Positions 1-13,423 are shown, counted from the stretch's first letter. The stretch: DNA of 64,000 nucleotides from Flaccisagitta enflata (GCA_965153355.1 OZ231127.1:4030001-4094000); one strand, 5' to 3'. Numbers and translations: made by a program. Notes: generated from the letters alone by a model not told the origin.

Positions 1-100
1 AGAAGAAGAAAAAGAGGGAAAAAGATAAGAGTGGGATTGGCGCAGCTCGGAATGGAGCTGCTGCACCGGAAAAGAAAGTGACAGCTGCAGTAGCAGGTAA

Positions 101-255
101 ACGACGACGACGATGACGACGATATTGACGATGACGACGGTAATGACGATGACGACGATGTTGATAATGACGACGTTCGAACTGTGTGGCGACGACGACA
201 ATGACGACGATAATGATGATGATGGAAACAACGACGATGACGACGATTTGACGAA
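101..255. repeat. GAC/GAT trinucleotide-rich tract
   Basis: Imperfect run of GAC and GAT triplets with occasional AAT and GGT. It translates as an Asp/Asn or Met/Thr low-complexity peptide depending on frame, so I treat it as a microsatellite. A similar tract lies at 38610-38705. Confidence 0.8.
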
Positions 256-1860
<1,605 letters not shown>

Positions 1861-1946
1861 GGCCCGTGGCCCTGTCGTGGCCCTGCCGTGCCCTGTTGTG
1901 GCCCTGCCGTGCCCTGTTGTGGCCCTGTCGTGGCCCTGCCGTGGGC
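1861..1946. repeat. 15-bp GC-rich minisatellite
   Basis: Variants of GGCCCTGTCGTGGCC and CCCTGCCGTGCCCTGTTGTG are repeated about five times. It is GC-rich against AT-rich flanks, and open frames on both strands come from the repeat alone. Confidence 0.8.
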
Positions 1947-2010
1947 AGCCGTAAATGCATGAATGCATCCCCGCCTTGCTTCATTTTGATTCGTTTGATG
2001 AGTCACTAGT

Positions 2011-2310
2011 CGACTAAAGGACGGATGAGGGTTCTGTTGTCATCACTGTGACTGAGAAATGACAAAATGTAATGACAAACGGACATGAGATCGACAAAAG
2101 GACGGATGAGGGTTCTGTTGTCATCACACTGGCTGAGAAATGTCAAAATGTAATGACAAACAGACATGAGATCGACAAAAGGACGGATGAGGGTTTTGTT
2201 GTAATCACTGTGGCTGAAAAATGACAAAATATAATGACAAACGGACATGAGATCGACAAAAGGACGGATGAGGGTTCTGTTGTCATCACCGTTGCTGAGA
2301 AATGCTCTCT
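2011..2310. repeat. 81-bp minisatellite, about 4 copies
   Basis: GGACGGATGAGGG recurs at 2019, 2100, 2181 and 2262, exactly 81 bp apart, each followed by TTCTGTTGTCATCAC and AATGACAAAA. The period is a multiple of three, so a frame stays open through it on the minus strand, but there is no other coding sign. Confidence 0.93.
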
Positions 2311-2448
2311 CTTGAAATGCAGTTTTATGAACAGAAGGACAGAAGGATCTCCGGATTCCGATGATAGGGGGGGGAGGAATTCTCCGGATGAGGGCTGAAA
2401 AATTGAGGGAATTGGGGGTTTGTGCCCATTCAATGACTTAGAAAGCGA

Positions 2449-2475
2449 GGAGAAAAGAAGAAGAAGAAGAATATA

Positions 2476-2542
<67 letters not shown>

Positions 2543-3000
2543 AGAAGAAGAAGAAGAAGAAGATAAAGAAGAAGAAGAAGAAGAAGAAGAAGAAGAAGAA
2601 GAAGAAGAAGAAGAAGAAGAAGAAGAAGAAGAAGAAGAAGAAGAAGAAGAAGAAGAAGAAGAAGAAGAAGAAGAAGAAGAAGAAGAAGAAGAAGAAGAAG
2701 AAGAAGATTAAGAATAAAAAGATCAATAAGAAGATGAAGAAGAAGATAAAGAAGAGGAAGAGAAAGAAGAGGAAGAGAAAGAGGAAGAAGATAAAGAAGA
2801 TGAGGAATAAAAGGAAGAAGAAGAGGAAGATTAAGAAGAAGAAGGAGAAGAATGAGAAGAAGAAGAAAAAGAAGAAGAAGAAGAAGAAGAAGAAGAAGAA
2901 GAAGAAGAAGAAGAAGAAGAAGAAGAAGAAGAAGAAGAAGAAGAAGAAGAAGAAGAAGAAGAAGAAGAAGAAGAAAAATGAGAATGAAGAAGAAGAAGAA
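2449..3000. repeat. (AAG)n microsatellite complex
   Basis: Two long AAG arrays (about 2458-2707 and 2868-2975) joined by degenerate AAG/GAT/AGG sequence. Lys, Arg, Glu, Phe, Leu or Ser homopolymer frames on both strands are artefacts of this tract. Confidence 0.97.
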
Positions 3001-3164
3001 ACAAGAAAAAAAGGAAAGAAAAAGGAAAGTAAAGAAGAAAAGAAGCTGAAGCTTGGTTTGGTGGCAGATGGCAACTCGGCAAGCAGACGAGGAAAAAATG
3101 AAGAAATTTGGGATCGACAGAAGATGAGAAGATGAGGAAGACGAGAAATGCAAACATGAGAAGA

Positions 3165-3417
3165 TGAAATAGAAATGAGGAGTTGAGATAGAGATGAGTT
3201 GATAAGAGGTGAGGAGATGAGGAGATAAAAAGAAGAGAAAATGAGATAGAGACGAGGAGATAAGATAGAGATGAGTTGATTAGAGGTGAGGAGATGAGGA
3301 GATGGAAAGAAGAGAAGATGAGATAGAGACGAGGAGATAAGATAGAGATTAGGAGATTAGAGTTGAGGAGATGAGGAGATGAGGAGATGGAAAGAAGAGA
3401 AGATGAGATAGAGACGC
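3165..3417. repeat. 78-bp purine-rich minisatellite
   Basis: GAGATGAGTTGAT starts at 3191 and 3269 and a variant near 3346, a period of about 78 bp. Each unit has AAAGAAGAGAAxATGAGATAG. It grades from the AAG tract on its left. Confidence 0.85.
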
Positions 3418-3720
3418 CATTATCACTACCACAAAAATCATTAACGTCACCCTTGTCATCATTGTCATCATCACCACCACAACGATCATTCCAGTCACCC
3501 TTACTGTCATCGTTTTAACCAGCAAAACGTTCATGTCTGTCACTCTTGTCATCATTGTAACCACCACCATAACGATCATTACCGTTACCCTAATTTTCAT
3601 GATTATTCCCACCATATCAGTCATTACTATTACCCTTGTTATCATCATCACCACCACCGGTCCTCCACTACAATCGTTACCGTCACCCTAATCTCATCAT
3701 TGTCACCATCACAAGATTCA
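3418..3720. repeat. Degenerate CAT/CAC minisatellite
   Basis: Units of roughly 55-60 bp containing CACCCTTGTCATCAT and ACCACCACAACGATCATT-like strings, about five diverged copies. No coding support. Confidence 0.7.
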
Positions 3721-4065
3721 TTATCAATCACCAAGATGTCAGCTTTTAAAAACCTGATTTGCATAGTGCAGTTTTGAGATTATCGTTGATTGAAATGGCA
3801 AACATTTGAGCTACAAACAATTTGAATTGCAACCTAATATCTAACCTGCTTTTGTTGAGCGCTCATGATAAAAGGTACTCTGTGTTTCAAAGTAACTGCC
3901 TGACTTCTGAATGTTGTGAAGTATTAAAATGAAAAGATTACTATCGAGCCAAAAAACTGTTTAAGAAAACGTATTCTTCACGCAATCATCATCTAGATTC
4001 GCGTATGGCTCGGCTCCGCTCTATGGCTGGGGGCTTAAGACGATGCCGATACGACAAAAGTAGTA
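3721..4065. other. No gene seen
   Basis: AT-rich sequence with no recognised repeat or open frame of note. Confidence 0.5.
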
Positions 4066-4510
4066 TAATTTTTTATCTTTATAAGAACCAAGTTTATAAC
4101 AACGTCAGGCTTGAAATCTTTAAAAGTTTGAAAATATGGTAAGAATAATGGAAGGCTTTATTTCTTTTAAAATTTAAGAATATTAGGCTTTAAATTGAAA
4201 AAATTGAAGAACATTTAAAAAATATTTAAAAGTTTCATTTTTTCATTAAAAATCATAAACCTGAATTTCAGTACATGAATTTTGTTTCTAAAGCGTGTTT
4301 TTTTTATTTTCATTTACATAAGAATTGTTTTATTAGGTCATTAACATTTTCCTCCATTGACAAAAAACTCAAACCATTTAAGAATGTTCTTAACTGAAGG
4401 TTAAAAACTGCATTTAAATTAAAAACAATTTAAGAACGTTCAAGCCTTGAAACTGTCTAAAATTTTGATGGCTTACCCAAAAAGTGACGTTCTTATAAAA
4501 AAAAAATGTG
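4066..4510 (-). mobile_element. TA-flanked MITE (CACTTTT family), copy A
   Basis: Inverted relative to the copy at 4649. Its right end reads GACGTTCTTATAAAA then ATGTG followed by TA. Its left end reads TTTTTATCTTTATAAGAACC after a TA. The interior shares AGAACGTT and GAAGCCTT motifs with copies at 4649, 11303 and 35147. No coding capacity. The family would be mobilised by a Tc1/mariner-type enzyme if the TA flanks are true target duplications. Confidence 0.65.
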
Positions 4511-4648
4511 TAGTTCTATTGATCAAACTTGTGTTTACCTATAAAGACTGTCAGTTGGTCTGATAGGACAGTTGGTCTGATAGGACCAAACATATGCTGC
4601 TCGGAATGTTTAGAATAAAAAATGCCCATGCATGGCACATGGCAAATA

Positions 4649-5626
4649 CACTTTTTTTTTTATAAGAACGTCACTTTTTTTTCGAAGGCTTCATGTTCTT
4701 ATTTTAGAGGCCAAATGAAGCCTTCAACGTTCTTAGAGCGTTCTTAATCTAAAATACTATATGAACTGCAAGAAAGCTTATAATATACTATTATTGAATT
4801 ATACTAAATATATTTCTATTGAATACTGCTAAAACAAATGTTCAACATTAAAGTCAAGGGATATTTTCTAGTATTTATATAAAAATTTATAAAATATTAT
4901 CTTAATTATAGTAAAATTCAAGTGTTTCATTATAGTTTTTTTAGATATTTTCTTAAGCGAAATTTTTTTTTCAAGATTTGAAGCCTTCGTATGTTCTTAA
5001 GATGTTCTTAATTTTGAGGCCATTCAAAGCCTTGATGTTCTAATAAACTAGGTTCTTATAAAAAAACAAGGCCAACACCTATAAGTCGCGTGCAAGACTT
5101 AAATAATTAATTATTACATAACCACATAACTAAAATGACTTTCATTGAATTTAATTGATATAAGATGACTTAAAATGATTTAAAATGACCTAAAATGACT
5201 TAAAATGACCTAAATTGACTTGAATTGACATAAAATGACTAAAATGACCCAGTGACTAAAATGACTTTGACTTAAATTGACTGAAATTGACTTAAAATGA
5301 CTTTAAATGACTTTAAATGACTTAAATTGACCTAGAATGACTTAAATTGAACTTAACTGACTTAAATTGACCTAAAATCACTAAAATGCTGAAAACTATT
5401 AAAATAACTCAAATGACTTAAAATGACTTAAACTGACTTTAAATGACCCAAAATGACTTAGAATGATCTAATTTGACTTTGAATGACCTAATTTACTTAA
5501 AATGAGTTAGTAGGAATAAAACGGATAAAAAAAGTAAAGTGTGACCAACCGACCAACCGACAGACCGACCGACCGACCGACGGACAAAGCGGGGTGTAGA
5601 GTCGCGTAGCACGCGACTAAAAAGTG
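4649..5626 (+). mobile_element. TA-flanked MITE (CACTTTT family), copy B, split by an HP3 insertion
   Basis: The left terminus CACTTTTTTTTTTATAAGAA is preceded by TA (4647-4648). The right terminus is interrupted inside its A-run: AGGTTCTTATAAAAA continues into an HP3 element at about 5066, and the missing AAAAAGTG plus TA appears directly after that element (5619-5628). The MITE body is therefore about 420 bp. The split fixes the borders of HP3. Confidence 0.85.
5066..5618 (+). mobile_element. HP3 element with GACTTAAAATGA core
   Basis: Starts CAAGGCCAACACC, then the 9-bp motif GTCGCGTGC. A long core of 10-11-bp units (TAAAATGACT and variants, 5130-5515) follows, then GACC/GACGG tetranucleotides, GACAAAGCGGGGTGTAGA and the hairpin GTCGCGTAGCACGCGAC. 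It is inserted in the terminal A-run of a MITE. No protein coding. Confidence 0.88.
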
Positions 5627-6354
<728 letters not shown>

Positions 6355-6503
6355 GGAGAGAAAGAGAGAGAGGGAGAGAGAAAAAAAGGAAGCCTTCGAT
6401 TTAAGCCTTCGTTTTTAGGCTGGCAAAAAAGTTTTCAAAGATATATGTTAAAAACCGGATCTCAATTTCACTCACAATTTATCAAATCGCATTTGAAGAA
6501 AGA

Positions 6504-6709
<206 letters not shown>

Positions 6710-6960
6710 AAAAGAAATGTATAAATAGTAAGTAAGAAAAAAGAAAAAAAAGAAAACAGGAGAGAACGAGAGAGAGGGGGGGGGTGGAGGGAGGGGGGTT
6801 GCGAAAGAAATATGGGGAGAGGGTGAGATCATGAGAGAGGAAGATTTAATAAAATGAAAGATATAGGCAGAGTGCATAATATTCCGAATAGTAAAGCATC
6901 GTATTAAGCTTTTGATTTGATGGATAAACATTCAGGCATTGGTTAGGCGAGTTTCATCGG

Positions 6961-6963
<3 letters not shown>

Positions 6964-7055
<92 letters not shown>

Positions 7056-7140
7056 TGTACACACACGAGCTGGAAGATTTCTCTCCCCATTTCTTCTCTC
7101 TATTCCTCTCACTCTCTCTTTTTCTCTCTCTCTCTCTCTC
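6964..7140. repeat. (GA)n then (CT)n in inverted arrangement
   Basis: GA repeats 6964-7050 are followed 50 bp later by a CT-rich tract (about 7095-7140), so the two could pair as a hairpin. Confidence 0.85.
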
Positions 7141-7624
7141 GTTCTTTTTTTTCTCACTGGCGTTGAGCTCAGTGTTAGATTCAGTTGTTCAGCTTCAAGC
7201 TCGCTTTTCAATTCGAGATTTAAGAGGGAAGAATGAAAGAAAGAAAGCCCGGAGAGGCAAATTGTTTTTTTAAAAAATTAAATAATGAGAAAAAGAAAGT
7301 AATAATAAAATAATTTTTCACGTTTTTCCCCCCGATCGGTAAACGATTTGAAATAACGTTTTTCAATCACAATGTTATGGATATTATGGATTACTTTTTT
7401 CGTCTCCTTTTTCCCCCCGGAAGTCAACAGATTAAAAAAGTCAACTTAGATATTGTTTTCAATTTACGCATTGTTTGGTAGAACTTTTGCGATCAGGTAA
7501 ACACTCTTTTGTTTCCGCTTAATCGAGCGTTATGTCCGTCCGTCCGGTAGGCTGTATGTCCGTCTGTCCGATGAGCCGTATATCCGTCAGTCCGGTCTTC
7601 ACGTTTTCTCCTCATTCTTCGTCT
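7141..7624. other. No gene seen
   Basis: AT-rich, with a GTCCGTCCG/GTCTGTCCG cluster at 7525-7590 resembling the tetranucleotide part of HP cores but without recognisable ends. Confidence 0.45.
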
Positions 7625-7830
7625 GTATTTCAGCCCCTGGGCCCTAATCCCACTCTGAAGGCTCAAATCTCAGCTGCGAGGGACGAATCCTATCCTTGAG
7701 ACCTGAACTGCAGCCTAGCCTCTTTTCCAAGTATGAGGCCCAAATCGCAGATTTGGGGCTCAAATCTCAGCCTCGCAGCTTAAATCCTGGCCCAGAACAG
7801 AAGCCCAAATCTCAGCCTCTAGTTGCTGTT
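7625..7830. repeat. Degenerate 20-bp array like HP6 cores
   Basis: Repeats of the type GAGGCxCAAATCTCAGCCT, much decayed, matching the minisatellite core of HP6 elements (for example 59425-59755). No HP6 ends are seen, so this is probably a relic. Confidence 0.6.
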
Positions 7831-8000
7831 CCAGTAGCAAAATTTGCTGGCTTGTATGACAGTGTGCTTCCGAAGGAAACATTTATGTTTCAACGAGGGC
7901 TAAAATCACAAATTTTAAATGAATGATACTCAATAATAACATCAAAAAAATCATTGAGATAAGTCATGAATACTATTTTTGCATTATTTGCATTCAACAA

Positions 8001-8495
8001 AAACAAGCCCAAGAGGGCAACAGTCGCGTGCATTGGGAAATGACAAACAAAAGAGTTCCACCCTCTAAGGCCGCGCGATATGTATTGATACAATGTCGAT
8101 ACAACATTGATACGATATTGATTTAATATCGATACGATATAATACCCAAAAATACCCAAAAATACCCCCTTATACCTAGAAATACCCTAAAATACCCAAA
8201 AATACCCAAAAACTCCCAAAAATTTCCAAAATACTTTAATATACCTAAAACTACTCAAAAATACTCAAAAATACCTAAAAGTACCTGAAAATATTGGAAA
8301 GAACCCTAAAGTACCCTAGGTACCTAGAATAACTTAAATACCCTAAAGTACCCTGAAGTACCCTAAAGTACCCTGAAATACCCTAGAGTACCTTAAAAAA
8401 CCTTAAAAAGTCATAGTTCCAAAAGTGTTACAGACTGACCGACCCACCAACCTACCAACCTACTGACTGACACGTCAAGGCGAAGAGTTGCATAA
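8001..8495 (+). mobile_element. HP4 element with AAATACCC core, decayed 3' end
   Basis: Begins AAACAAGCCCAAGAGGGCAA and GTCGCGTGC. A core of about 10-bp units (AAATACCCAA, TACCCTAAAG) follows at 8135-8400, then GACCGACCCACC and GTCAAGGCGAAGAGTTGCAT, a worn-down 3' end. A better preserved copy is at 56955-57405. Confidence 0.8.
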
Positions 8496-8946
8496 TAGAA
8501 TAAACCTAATAGTGCTTAGATTTAGATACAATTTTTTCCGCAAATTTCTAGAAATTCTATTTTTTGTTAGTGAAATGAGGCTGGTTGAAATCATAAGATT
8601 GCATAAAAAATAAAGATATAAGAAGACAGAAAATGTCGTACTCTTTTAACATCCGTTACTGAGAGAACTATATTTTTGAAAATGCAAACTTTCCTTGCAT
8701 GAATCTTATAATTTCAACCGCAGGGTAAAATAAAGAAATGTGTGGAATATTATCAAAAAACATTGATTTTCTTGTCTTTTTTATATAAATTGCATAGTCA
8801 AAATTTCTTTGGTCAGAACATGATAAAGATGTATACCCCAAGTGACAATTTGTCTCGTAAAAGCATTCCAGCACCATTATTGTACTGATAATGATGCAAA
8901 AAGTATGGTAAAACACTGAATTTTCCTTCAAGAATCCGCAGTTGTG
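8496..8946. other. No gene seen; dispersed repeat shared with about 16105-16350
   Basis: ATTTTTGAAAATGC, TTATAATTTCAA and TTTTCTTGTCTTT occur in the same order here and near 16130-16275, so both look like diverged copies of one uncharacterised repeat. Confidence 0.5.
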
Positions 8947-9538
8947 CAGTACGATGGGAGCAAAGATGAACTAGACTGAAGGATAAAATTCAGATATCTT
9001 AATCATATTTGATTTATAAAAAAATTGATATTTATACCTAATTGATATTGCTCTATTGCTTGATTGTGTTAACTTTTCTCATTCTTCAACTTCTGACTTG
9101 GCCTTATTAGAACTTCATCTTTCAATATTGTAAAACTGCCTATCAGACCACCAGATTATATATAATTAAAAAAAAACAGCTTAATTGGACTATTTTCATA
9201 GGTTTTAAAGCTATTTTTGAAATAGAACAATTATGTAAATTGATATCGGGGTAAAGCTTAAAACAGGCATAAAGTCTGTAAAAATAGTCTGATTATGCTG
9301 AGTTTTTTATCTAAATTATTCAAAATTTTTTGCCCAATCTGATGAACTTGTTTAAAACATTGAAAAATAAATTCCTGGTGAAGTCAAGTCACAAGTTGGA
9401 GGATAAAAAATGTAAATATATTCAAGCAATAGAGAAATGTTTAATCAGCATAGATCCTAATTTTTGTATAAATCAAATAAAATCAAAATGCCTAAAATCT
9501 TTCCTCTAGTCTGGATCATCTTTGCTCCCATCGTACTG
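8947..9538. mobile_element. Inverted-repeat (foldback) element, 592 bp
   Basis: CAGTACGATGGGAGCAAAGA at the left end is exactly complementary to TCTTTGCTCCCATCGTACTG at the right end. The complementarity continues, imperfectly, for about 270 bp per arm (for example TTTGATTTATA and CTCTATTGCTTGA occur inverted on the two sides), so almost the whole element is one hairpin. I see no clean target duplication, and no coding. Confidence 0.85.
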
Positions 9539-9568
9539 TGTGTAGTTGAGTAATCATAATTGTCAGGG

Positions 9569-9772
9569 TTTTTTTGGCGCGTGCTACGCGACTCTACACC
9601 CTGCTATGTCGGTCCGTTGGTTGGTTGGTCAGTCGGTCCCCTTTTCACTTTTTCGGCGTTTTTGAGTTTTTTTAGCATACCGCTCCTGCCCAGATGCCCT
9701 AGTGACTTTCTCCAGCACTGCTCCTGCCCACCCGCACGCAACTAGGGTAGCCATGTATCCGGCCTTGTTTTT
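9569..9772 (-). mobile_element. HP1 element
   Basis: Minus-strand copy. On the plus strand it reads hairpin GGCGCGTGCTACGCGAC, CTCTACACCCTGC, a GGTT/GTCC core, GCTCCTGCCCA, CCCACCCGCACGCAAC and finally CCGGCCTTG. The 9-bp motif (GTTGCGTGC in element orientation) differs from the hairpin arm by one G/T change. Confidence 0.88.
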
Positions 9773-9911
9773 CAATCACTTGATGTAGAATTTACATTCC
9801 TCAACATCAACATTCAGGAAAAACCATGGCGTGAGATTGTATATTCAAGCAGGGAAACCAAAAGGGACCCTCTTTGTACAGGCTTTATTGCTCCAGAGTC
9901 CAAACATATTA

Positions 9912-10513
9912 ACACCTCTCACAAAATTAAGCAAACTGGGATCAGAACTTGTCCATAATTGCGTTTTTTAAGTCCAAAAATAGAGTCCAGGTTGACAAAA
10001 ATTTCAAAACATGTTAATCTCATGAGGGTTCTACAGAAAAACCTCAAATCATGTCAACCAATAGCTGTAAATAGCTTCATCAAATGATAACATGCAAATT
10101 TTAGGTTTAGTTAAGCTTCAAATTTGCCGCTGAAAACCATTCTATCTGACAAAGGGTTTCAATATTTTTTTAAGCTGTCACTGACTGTATCTTGGTGCTG
10201 TTGACTCATTTTTGTCCGTTTGTACAAGAACCTGAGAATTGATGTTTTCTTGCCTTTTTCATGATGAATTTTAAGGAGGTTTAGGTTGTTTTATCATCAA
10301 AAGTTTCCTCGTTAAAATCAGTCAGAATCTTTCACTGGATTTTTGGCCATAACACTTTCTGAGAGCCTAAGACTTTCCCGGGTAAACAATTTTGCCCCGT
10401 TTTGCAAAAATACTACATTTTAGCTCCCTCTGTGTCAAATTTCAGCCCACTGAATGCATAATTTCTATCAATTTCGATCATTTTTCTAGTTCGTTTAATT
10501 ATGTGAGAGGTGT
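9912..10513. mobile_element. TA-flanked inverted-repeat element (ACACC family), 602 bp
   Basis: Termini ACACCTCTCACAAAATTAAG and the inverse of ACACCTCTCACATAATTAAA, each bordered by TA. The interior is related to the element at 15283-15921 (shared CTCTGTGTCAAATTTCA before the right end). Non-coding; probably mobilised in trans by a TA-target transposase. Confidence 0.85.
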
Positions 10514-10855
10514 TATAAGTGTCTGAAAATGAATATTCCTGCACTCTCCTATGATAATGATGATCTGATTAAAAACCTTTTACAAATTGACACACACCTG
10601 CAGCGCTGCACATCCCAGCCGCGTCGGACCTTTTAAACCATCCAAGATCTTAGACTGGACATGACAAAATGAACAAAAACGGTCACATTGGATCTTAGCT
10701 TCGACTCCGTGGATACCAAGAATGACAAGTGTCTTGAAAAATCAAATTATGACGGACCGATTGACCGACGGATATGGACATGACCTTTGCCTGGATTCGC
10801 GTAAATATAGCTCATAGAAAGACATGCACGCATGGACACACACACACACGTGACA
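10514..10855. other. No gene seen
   Basis: Mixed-composition sequence with a short CACACACACA run (10836-10846) and no recognised element. Confidence 0.45.
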
Positions 10856-10886
10856 AAAACAACAACAATAACAACAACAACAACAA

Positions 10887-10923
<37 letters not shown>

Positions 10924-10940
10924 AACAACAACACCACCAC
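10856..10940. repeat. (AAC)n/(GAC)n microsatellite
   Basis: AAC triplets pass into ACGACA units. Asn/Asp and Cys frames here are artefacts. Confidence 0.95.
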
Positions 10941-10948
10941 ATTAATCA

Positions 10949-11215
10949 ACGAGTGACACGGGGTCACAATATCGTTGCGGTCGGGTGGGCAGTGACCTCC
11001 AACCCCCCCTCTTCACACCACAGCATCTAAAACGCTCGCTTTTCCACTTTTCGTTTTGTGCTTAGAGGCGACAGACAAATGGATGGACGGATTGGACGGA
11101 CAAATAGACGGATGGATGGATGGACAGACAGATATATGGACGGACAGACAGACGGACAGATGGATGAATGGACAGACGGATGGACGGACAAAGCCTCTCA
11201 TCGAGCTGCACAACT
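10949..11215 (+). mobile_element. HP2 element, eroded 3' hairpin
   Basis: Starts GAGTGACACGGGGTCACAAT, with GTTGCGG then GGGTGGGCAG, CTAAAACGCTCGCTTTTCC, a GACGGATGGATGGACAGAC core and GACAAAGCCTCT. The terminal hairpin is degraded (CATCGAGCTGCACAAC). Related copies are at 31741 and 46438. Confidence 0.78.
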
Positions 11216-11232
11216 GAAAACACAACAACAGC

Positions 11233-11233
<1 letters not shown>

Positions 11234-11277
<44 letters not shown>
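11234..11277. repeat. (CA)n microsatellite
   Basis: 44 bp of CA directly after the HP2 copy. Confidence 0.97.
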
Positions 11278-11280
<3 letters not shown>

Positions 11281-11302
11281 AATGGGCTCAAATTGGGCAT
11301 TA

Positions 11303-11723
11303 CACTTTTTTTTTATAAGAATGTCATTTTTTTTTCAAGGTTTTCATGTTCTTATTTTTGAGGCTGAATGAAGCCTTCAACGTTCTTAGAGCGTTCTTAA
11401 TTCAAAATACTATATAAACTATAGGAAACCTTATAGTATACTATTAGTCAATTATAATAAATGTATTTCTATTAAATACTGTTAAAACAAATGCTAAACA
11501 TCAAAGTTTGGGGATATTTTCATAGTATTTATATTAACAGTTAAAAAATATTATCTTATTTATACACAAATTTAAGCATTTTATTAGTGTTCTTTGAATA
11601 TTACTGTAAGCGAAATTTCTTTCTTAAGATTTGAAGCCTTCAAATGTTCTTAAGATGTTCTTAATTTTGGGGCCATTTGAAGCCTTGATGTTCCTATAAA
11701 CTAGGTTCTGATAAAAAAAAGTG
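11303..11723 (+). mobile_element. TA-type MITE (CACTTTT family), copy C
   Basis: CACTTTTTTTTTATAAGAA at the left after TA; GATAAAAAAAAGTG at the right, now followed by CA instead of TA. The interior matches copy B closely (TTCATGTTCTTATTTT, GAAGCCTTCAACGTTCTTAG). 421 bp, non-coding. Confidence 0.87.
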
Positions 11724-11890
11724 CAAATCAAAACATTATTTCCAAATATTTTTTATGTTCCATTTACATAATTTTAGCCTAATCTCACTGGAAAGTCCAT
11801 TTGGACTTGATCTAAGCAATCGTAATCAATGCGTTGGTTGTATAGAATGTGTACGGAAGAAATTTTTCTTTGACTACTACTGTCAATTCA

Positions 11891-11936
11891 GGGCATGGGT
11901 ACCGCTGACCATCTTACGCTTTTGCGACTATTTTCT
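11891..11936 (-). mobile_element. HP6 5'-end fragment
   Basis: GGGTACCGCTGACCATCTTA and CGCTTTTGCGACTAT match the inverted 5' end of HP6 (compare 17021 and 62000-62046). The rest of the element is absent; a CTTT tract begins immediately after. Confidence 0.8.
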
Positions 11937-11965
11937 TTCATTCTTTCTTTCTTTTTTTCTTTCTC

Positions 11966-12025
<60 letters not shown>

Positions 12026-12032
12026 TCATTCT
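11937..12032. repeat. (CTTT)n microsatellite
   Basis: About 95 bp of CTTT units with minor interruptions. Confidence 0.96.
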
Positions 12033-12066
12033 TTTTATCCTTTAATCTTTCTATCATTTTTTCTTC

Positions 12067-12360
12067 TTTTTAGATGCGTCCGTCAGGAACGCATGTCTAT
12101 AAGAGGGTCTGTCCGTCCGTCTGTCGGTTCGTCCGTTCGTCCGTCCGTCCGTCCGTCGGTCCGTTACGCCTGTGCCAAAACCGCGTTTCTCAGCTGTTTT
12201 TGGCCACGGTGAGATCCTATACTGAAACAAATGATCAACCAACATGTTTTGAAAGCCTTTTCTCCCTGTCTGTTTATCCATCTGTCTCTCCTTATATGTC
12301 ACATGATCAATACTCATAGAGACACAGCCCGGACGCATCGTTGCCTGGTCGGGCTTGTTT
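12067..12360 (-). mobile_element. HP5 element, first of a head-to-tail pair
   Basis: Plus-strand order: TTTTTAGATGCGTCCGTCAG (3' hairpin), CTATAAGAGGGTCTGTCC, a GTCC core, ACCGCGTTTCTCAGCTG, GATCAACCAACATGTTTT, ACATGATCAATAC, GGACGCATCGTTGC and GTCGGGCTTG. In element orientation the motif GATGCGTCC pairs perfectly with the hairpin arm GGACGCATC. About 90% alike to the next copy by eye. Confidence 0.9.
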
Positions 12361-12385
12361 CTCTGTCTCTCTCTCTGTTTTCTTT

Positions 12386-12695
12386 TTCTTTTTAGATGCG
12401 TCCGTCAGGAACGCATCTCTATAAGAGGGTCTGTCCGTCCGTCGGTCCGTCCGTTCGTCCGTCGGTCCGTCCGTCCGTCCCTCCGTCCGTCGGTCCGTTA
12501 CGCCTGTGCAAAAACCGCGTTTCTCGGCTGTTTTTGGCTGCGGTGAGATCCTACACTGAAACAAATGATCAACCAACATGTTTTGAGAGTCCTTTCACCC
12601 GTCTGTTCGTCCACCTGTCTCTTCATACATTTGTCACATGATCAATACACGCTGAGACACAGCCCGGACGCATCGTTGCCCGGTCGGGCTTGTTT
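12386..12695 (-). mobile_element. HP5 element, second of a head-to-tail pair
   Basis: Same organisation and orientation as the copy 26 bp to its left, with its own hairpin (GATGCGTCC...GGAACGCATC on the plus strand) and its own GTCGGGCTTG end. The Ser-Val-Arg-Pro frames here come from the GTCC core. Confidence 0.9.
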
Positions 12696-13423
12696 CTGTT
12701 CTTCCTTTCTCCTCATGAAGAAAATTCGTTACATGTCACTCAGATATACCATTTTCACGGGCGTTTTTTTGTCAGTCACAGTTCGTTATTTTTCCAAAGA
12801 AGGAACAAAAGAAATAATGATGGTACTTTCAAAGACATTCCCTATTGTCGGAATTTTCCAAGAAGCTGCTTCACAAAAGTACTTTTACAATAGATTGACC
12901 AATGAATATCTCTGAGAAAACTCTTTTCTCTTTTCTTCAAAATTCGTTTGTCACCCATGTTTGTTTTGGCTTTGAAATTTTCCTTAGAAATTGTTGATTC
13001 ATGAATTACGATCTGGTTTCCTGAATATGCATTTAAAGTGTAGTTCGCAAAAAGTGAAGTCATACAAAGGGGTGTCTACGCATTTTAAATGTCTCACCGC
13101 AAAATTGATCACTTTTCACATCCATGATATCAATTTTACTCATCTAAAATTACCATGATTACAAGTTCCTAACAACTTTTACATTGCCTGTCCTCAAATG
13201 CAACTGTAACCAGCAAAACCTTTATTGCGTTCATTTTTGGAAATTCTTACTAACATTTTTAAAGAAAGCAAAACCTACCATTATTTCATAAAACATTTCA
13301 ATGCACTGGCTCAAGCGGTGTAGCTTTCAAATTATTTTGAATGAAAATTTTGTTAGCTGCGTGAGAGGCCATTTTAGACCCATAATTATTTGATAATGGT
13401 TAAGAATAAAGATTGATGCAAAC
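12696..13423. other. No gene seen; relic of the CCCTGTC repeat
   Basis: Around 13186-13225 the string CTGTCCTCAAATGCAACTG then TAACCAGCAAAACC is a diverged copy of the terminus of the inverted-repeat element at 37245-38006. No complete element and no credible reading frame. Confidence 0.5.

Noticed and set aside
2143-3153. 336-codon minus-strand frame and Lys/Arg-rich plus-strand frames over the AAG arrays
   Set aside because: Produced by AAG repeats; the flanking residues come from an 81-bp minisatellite.
9569-9772. HP elements as SINEs or retroposed transcripts because of TAAAAA after the hairpin
   Set aside because: Nested insertions show most of the A residues belong to the target, there is no variable-length tail, and no flanking target duplications are seen.
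12074-12641. Ser-Val-Arg-Pro repeat peptides
   Set aside because: Translation of the GTCC tetranucleotide core of HP5 elements.
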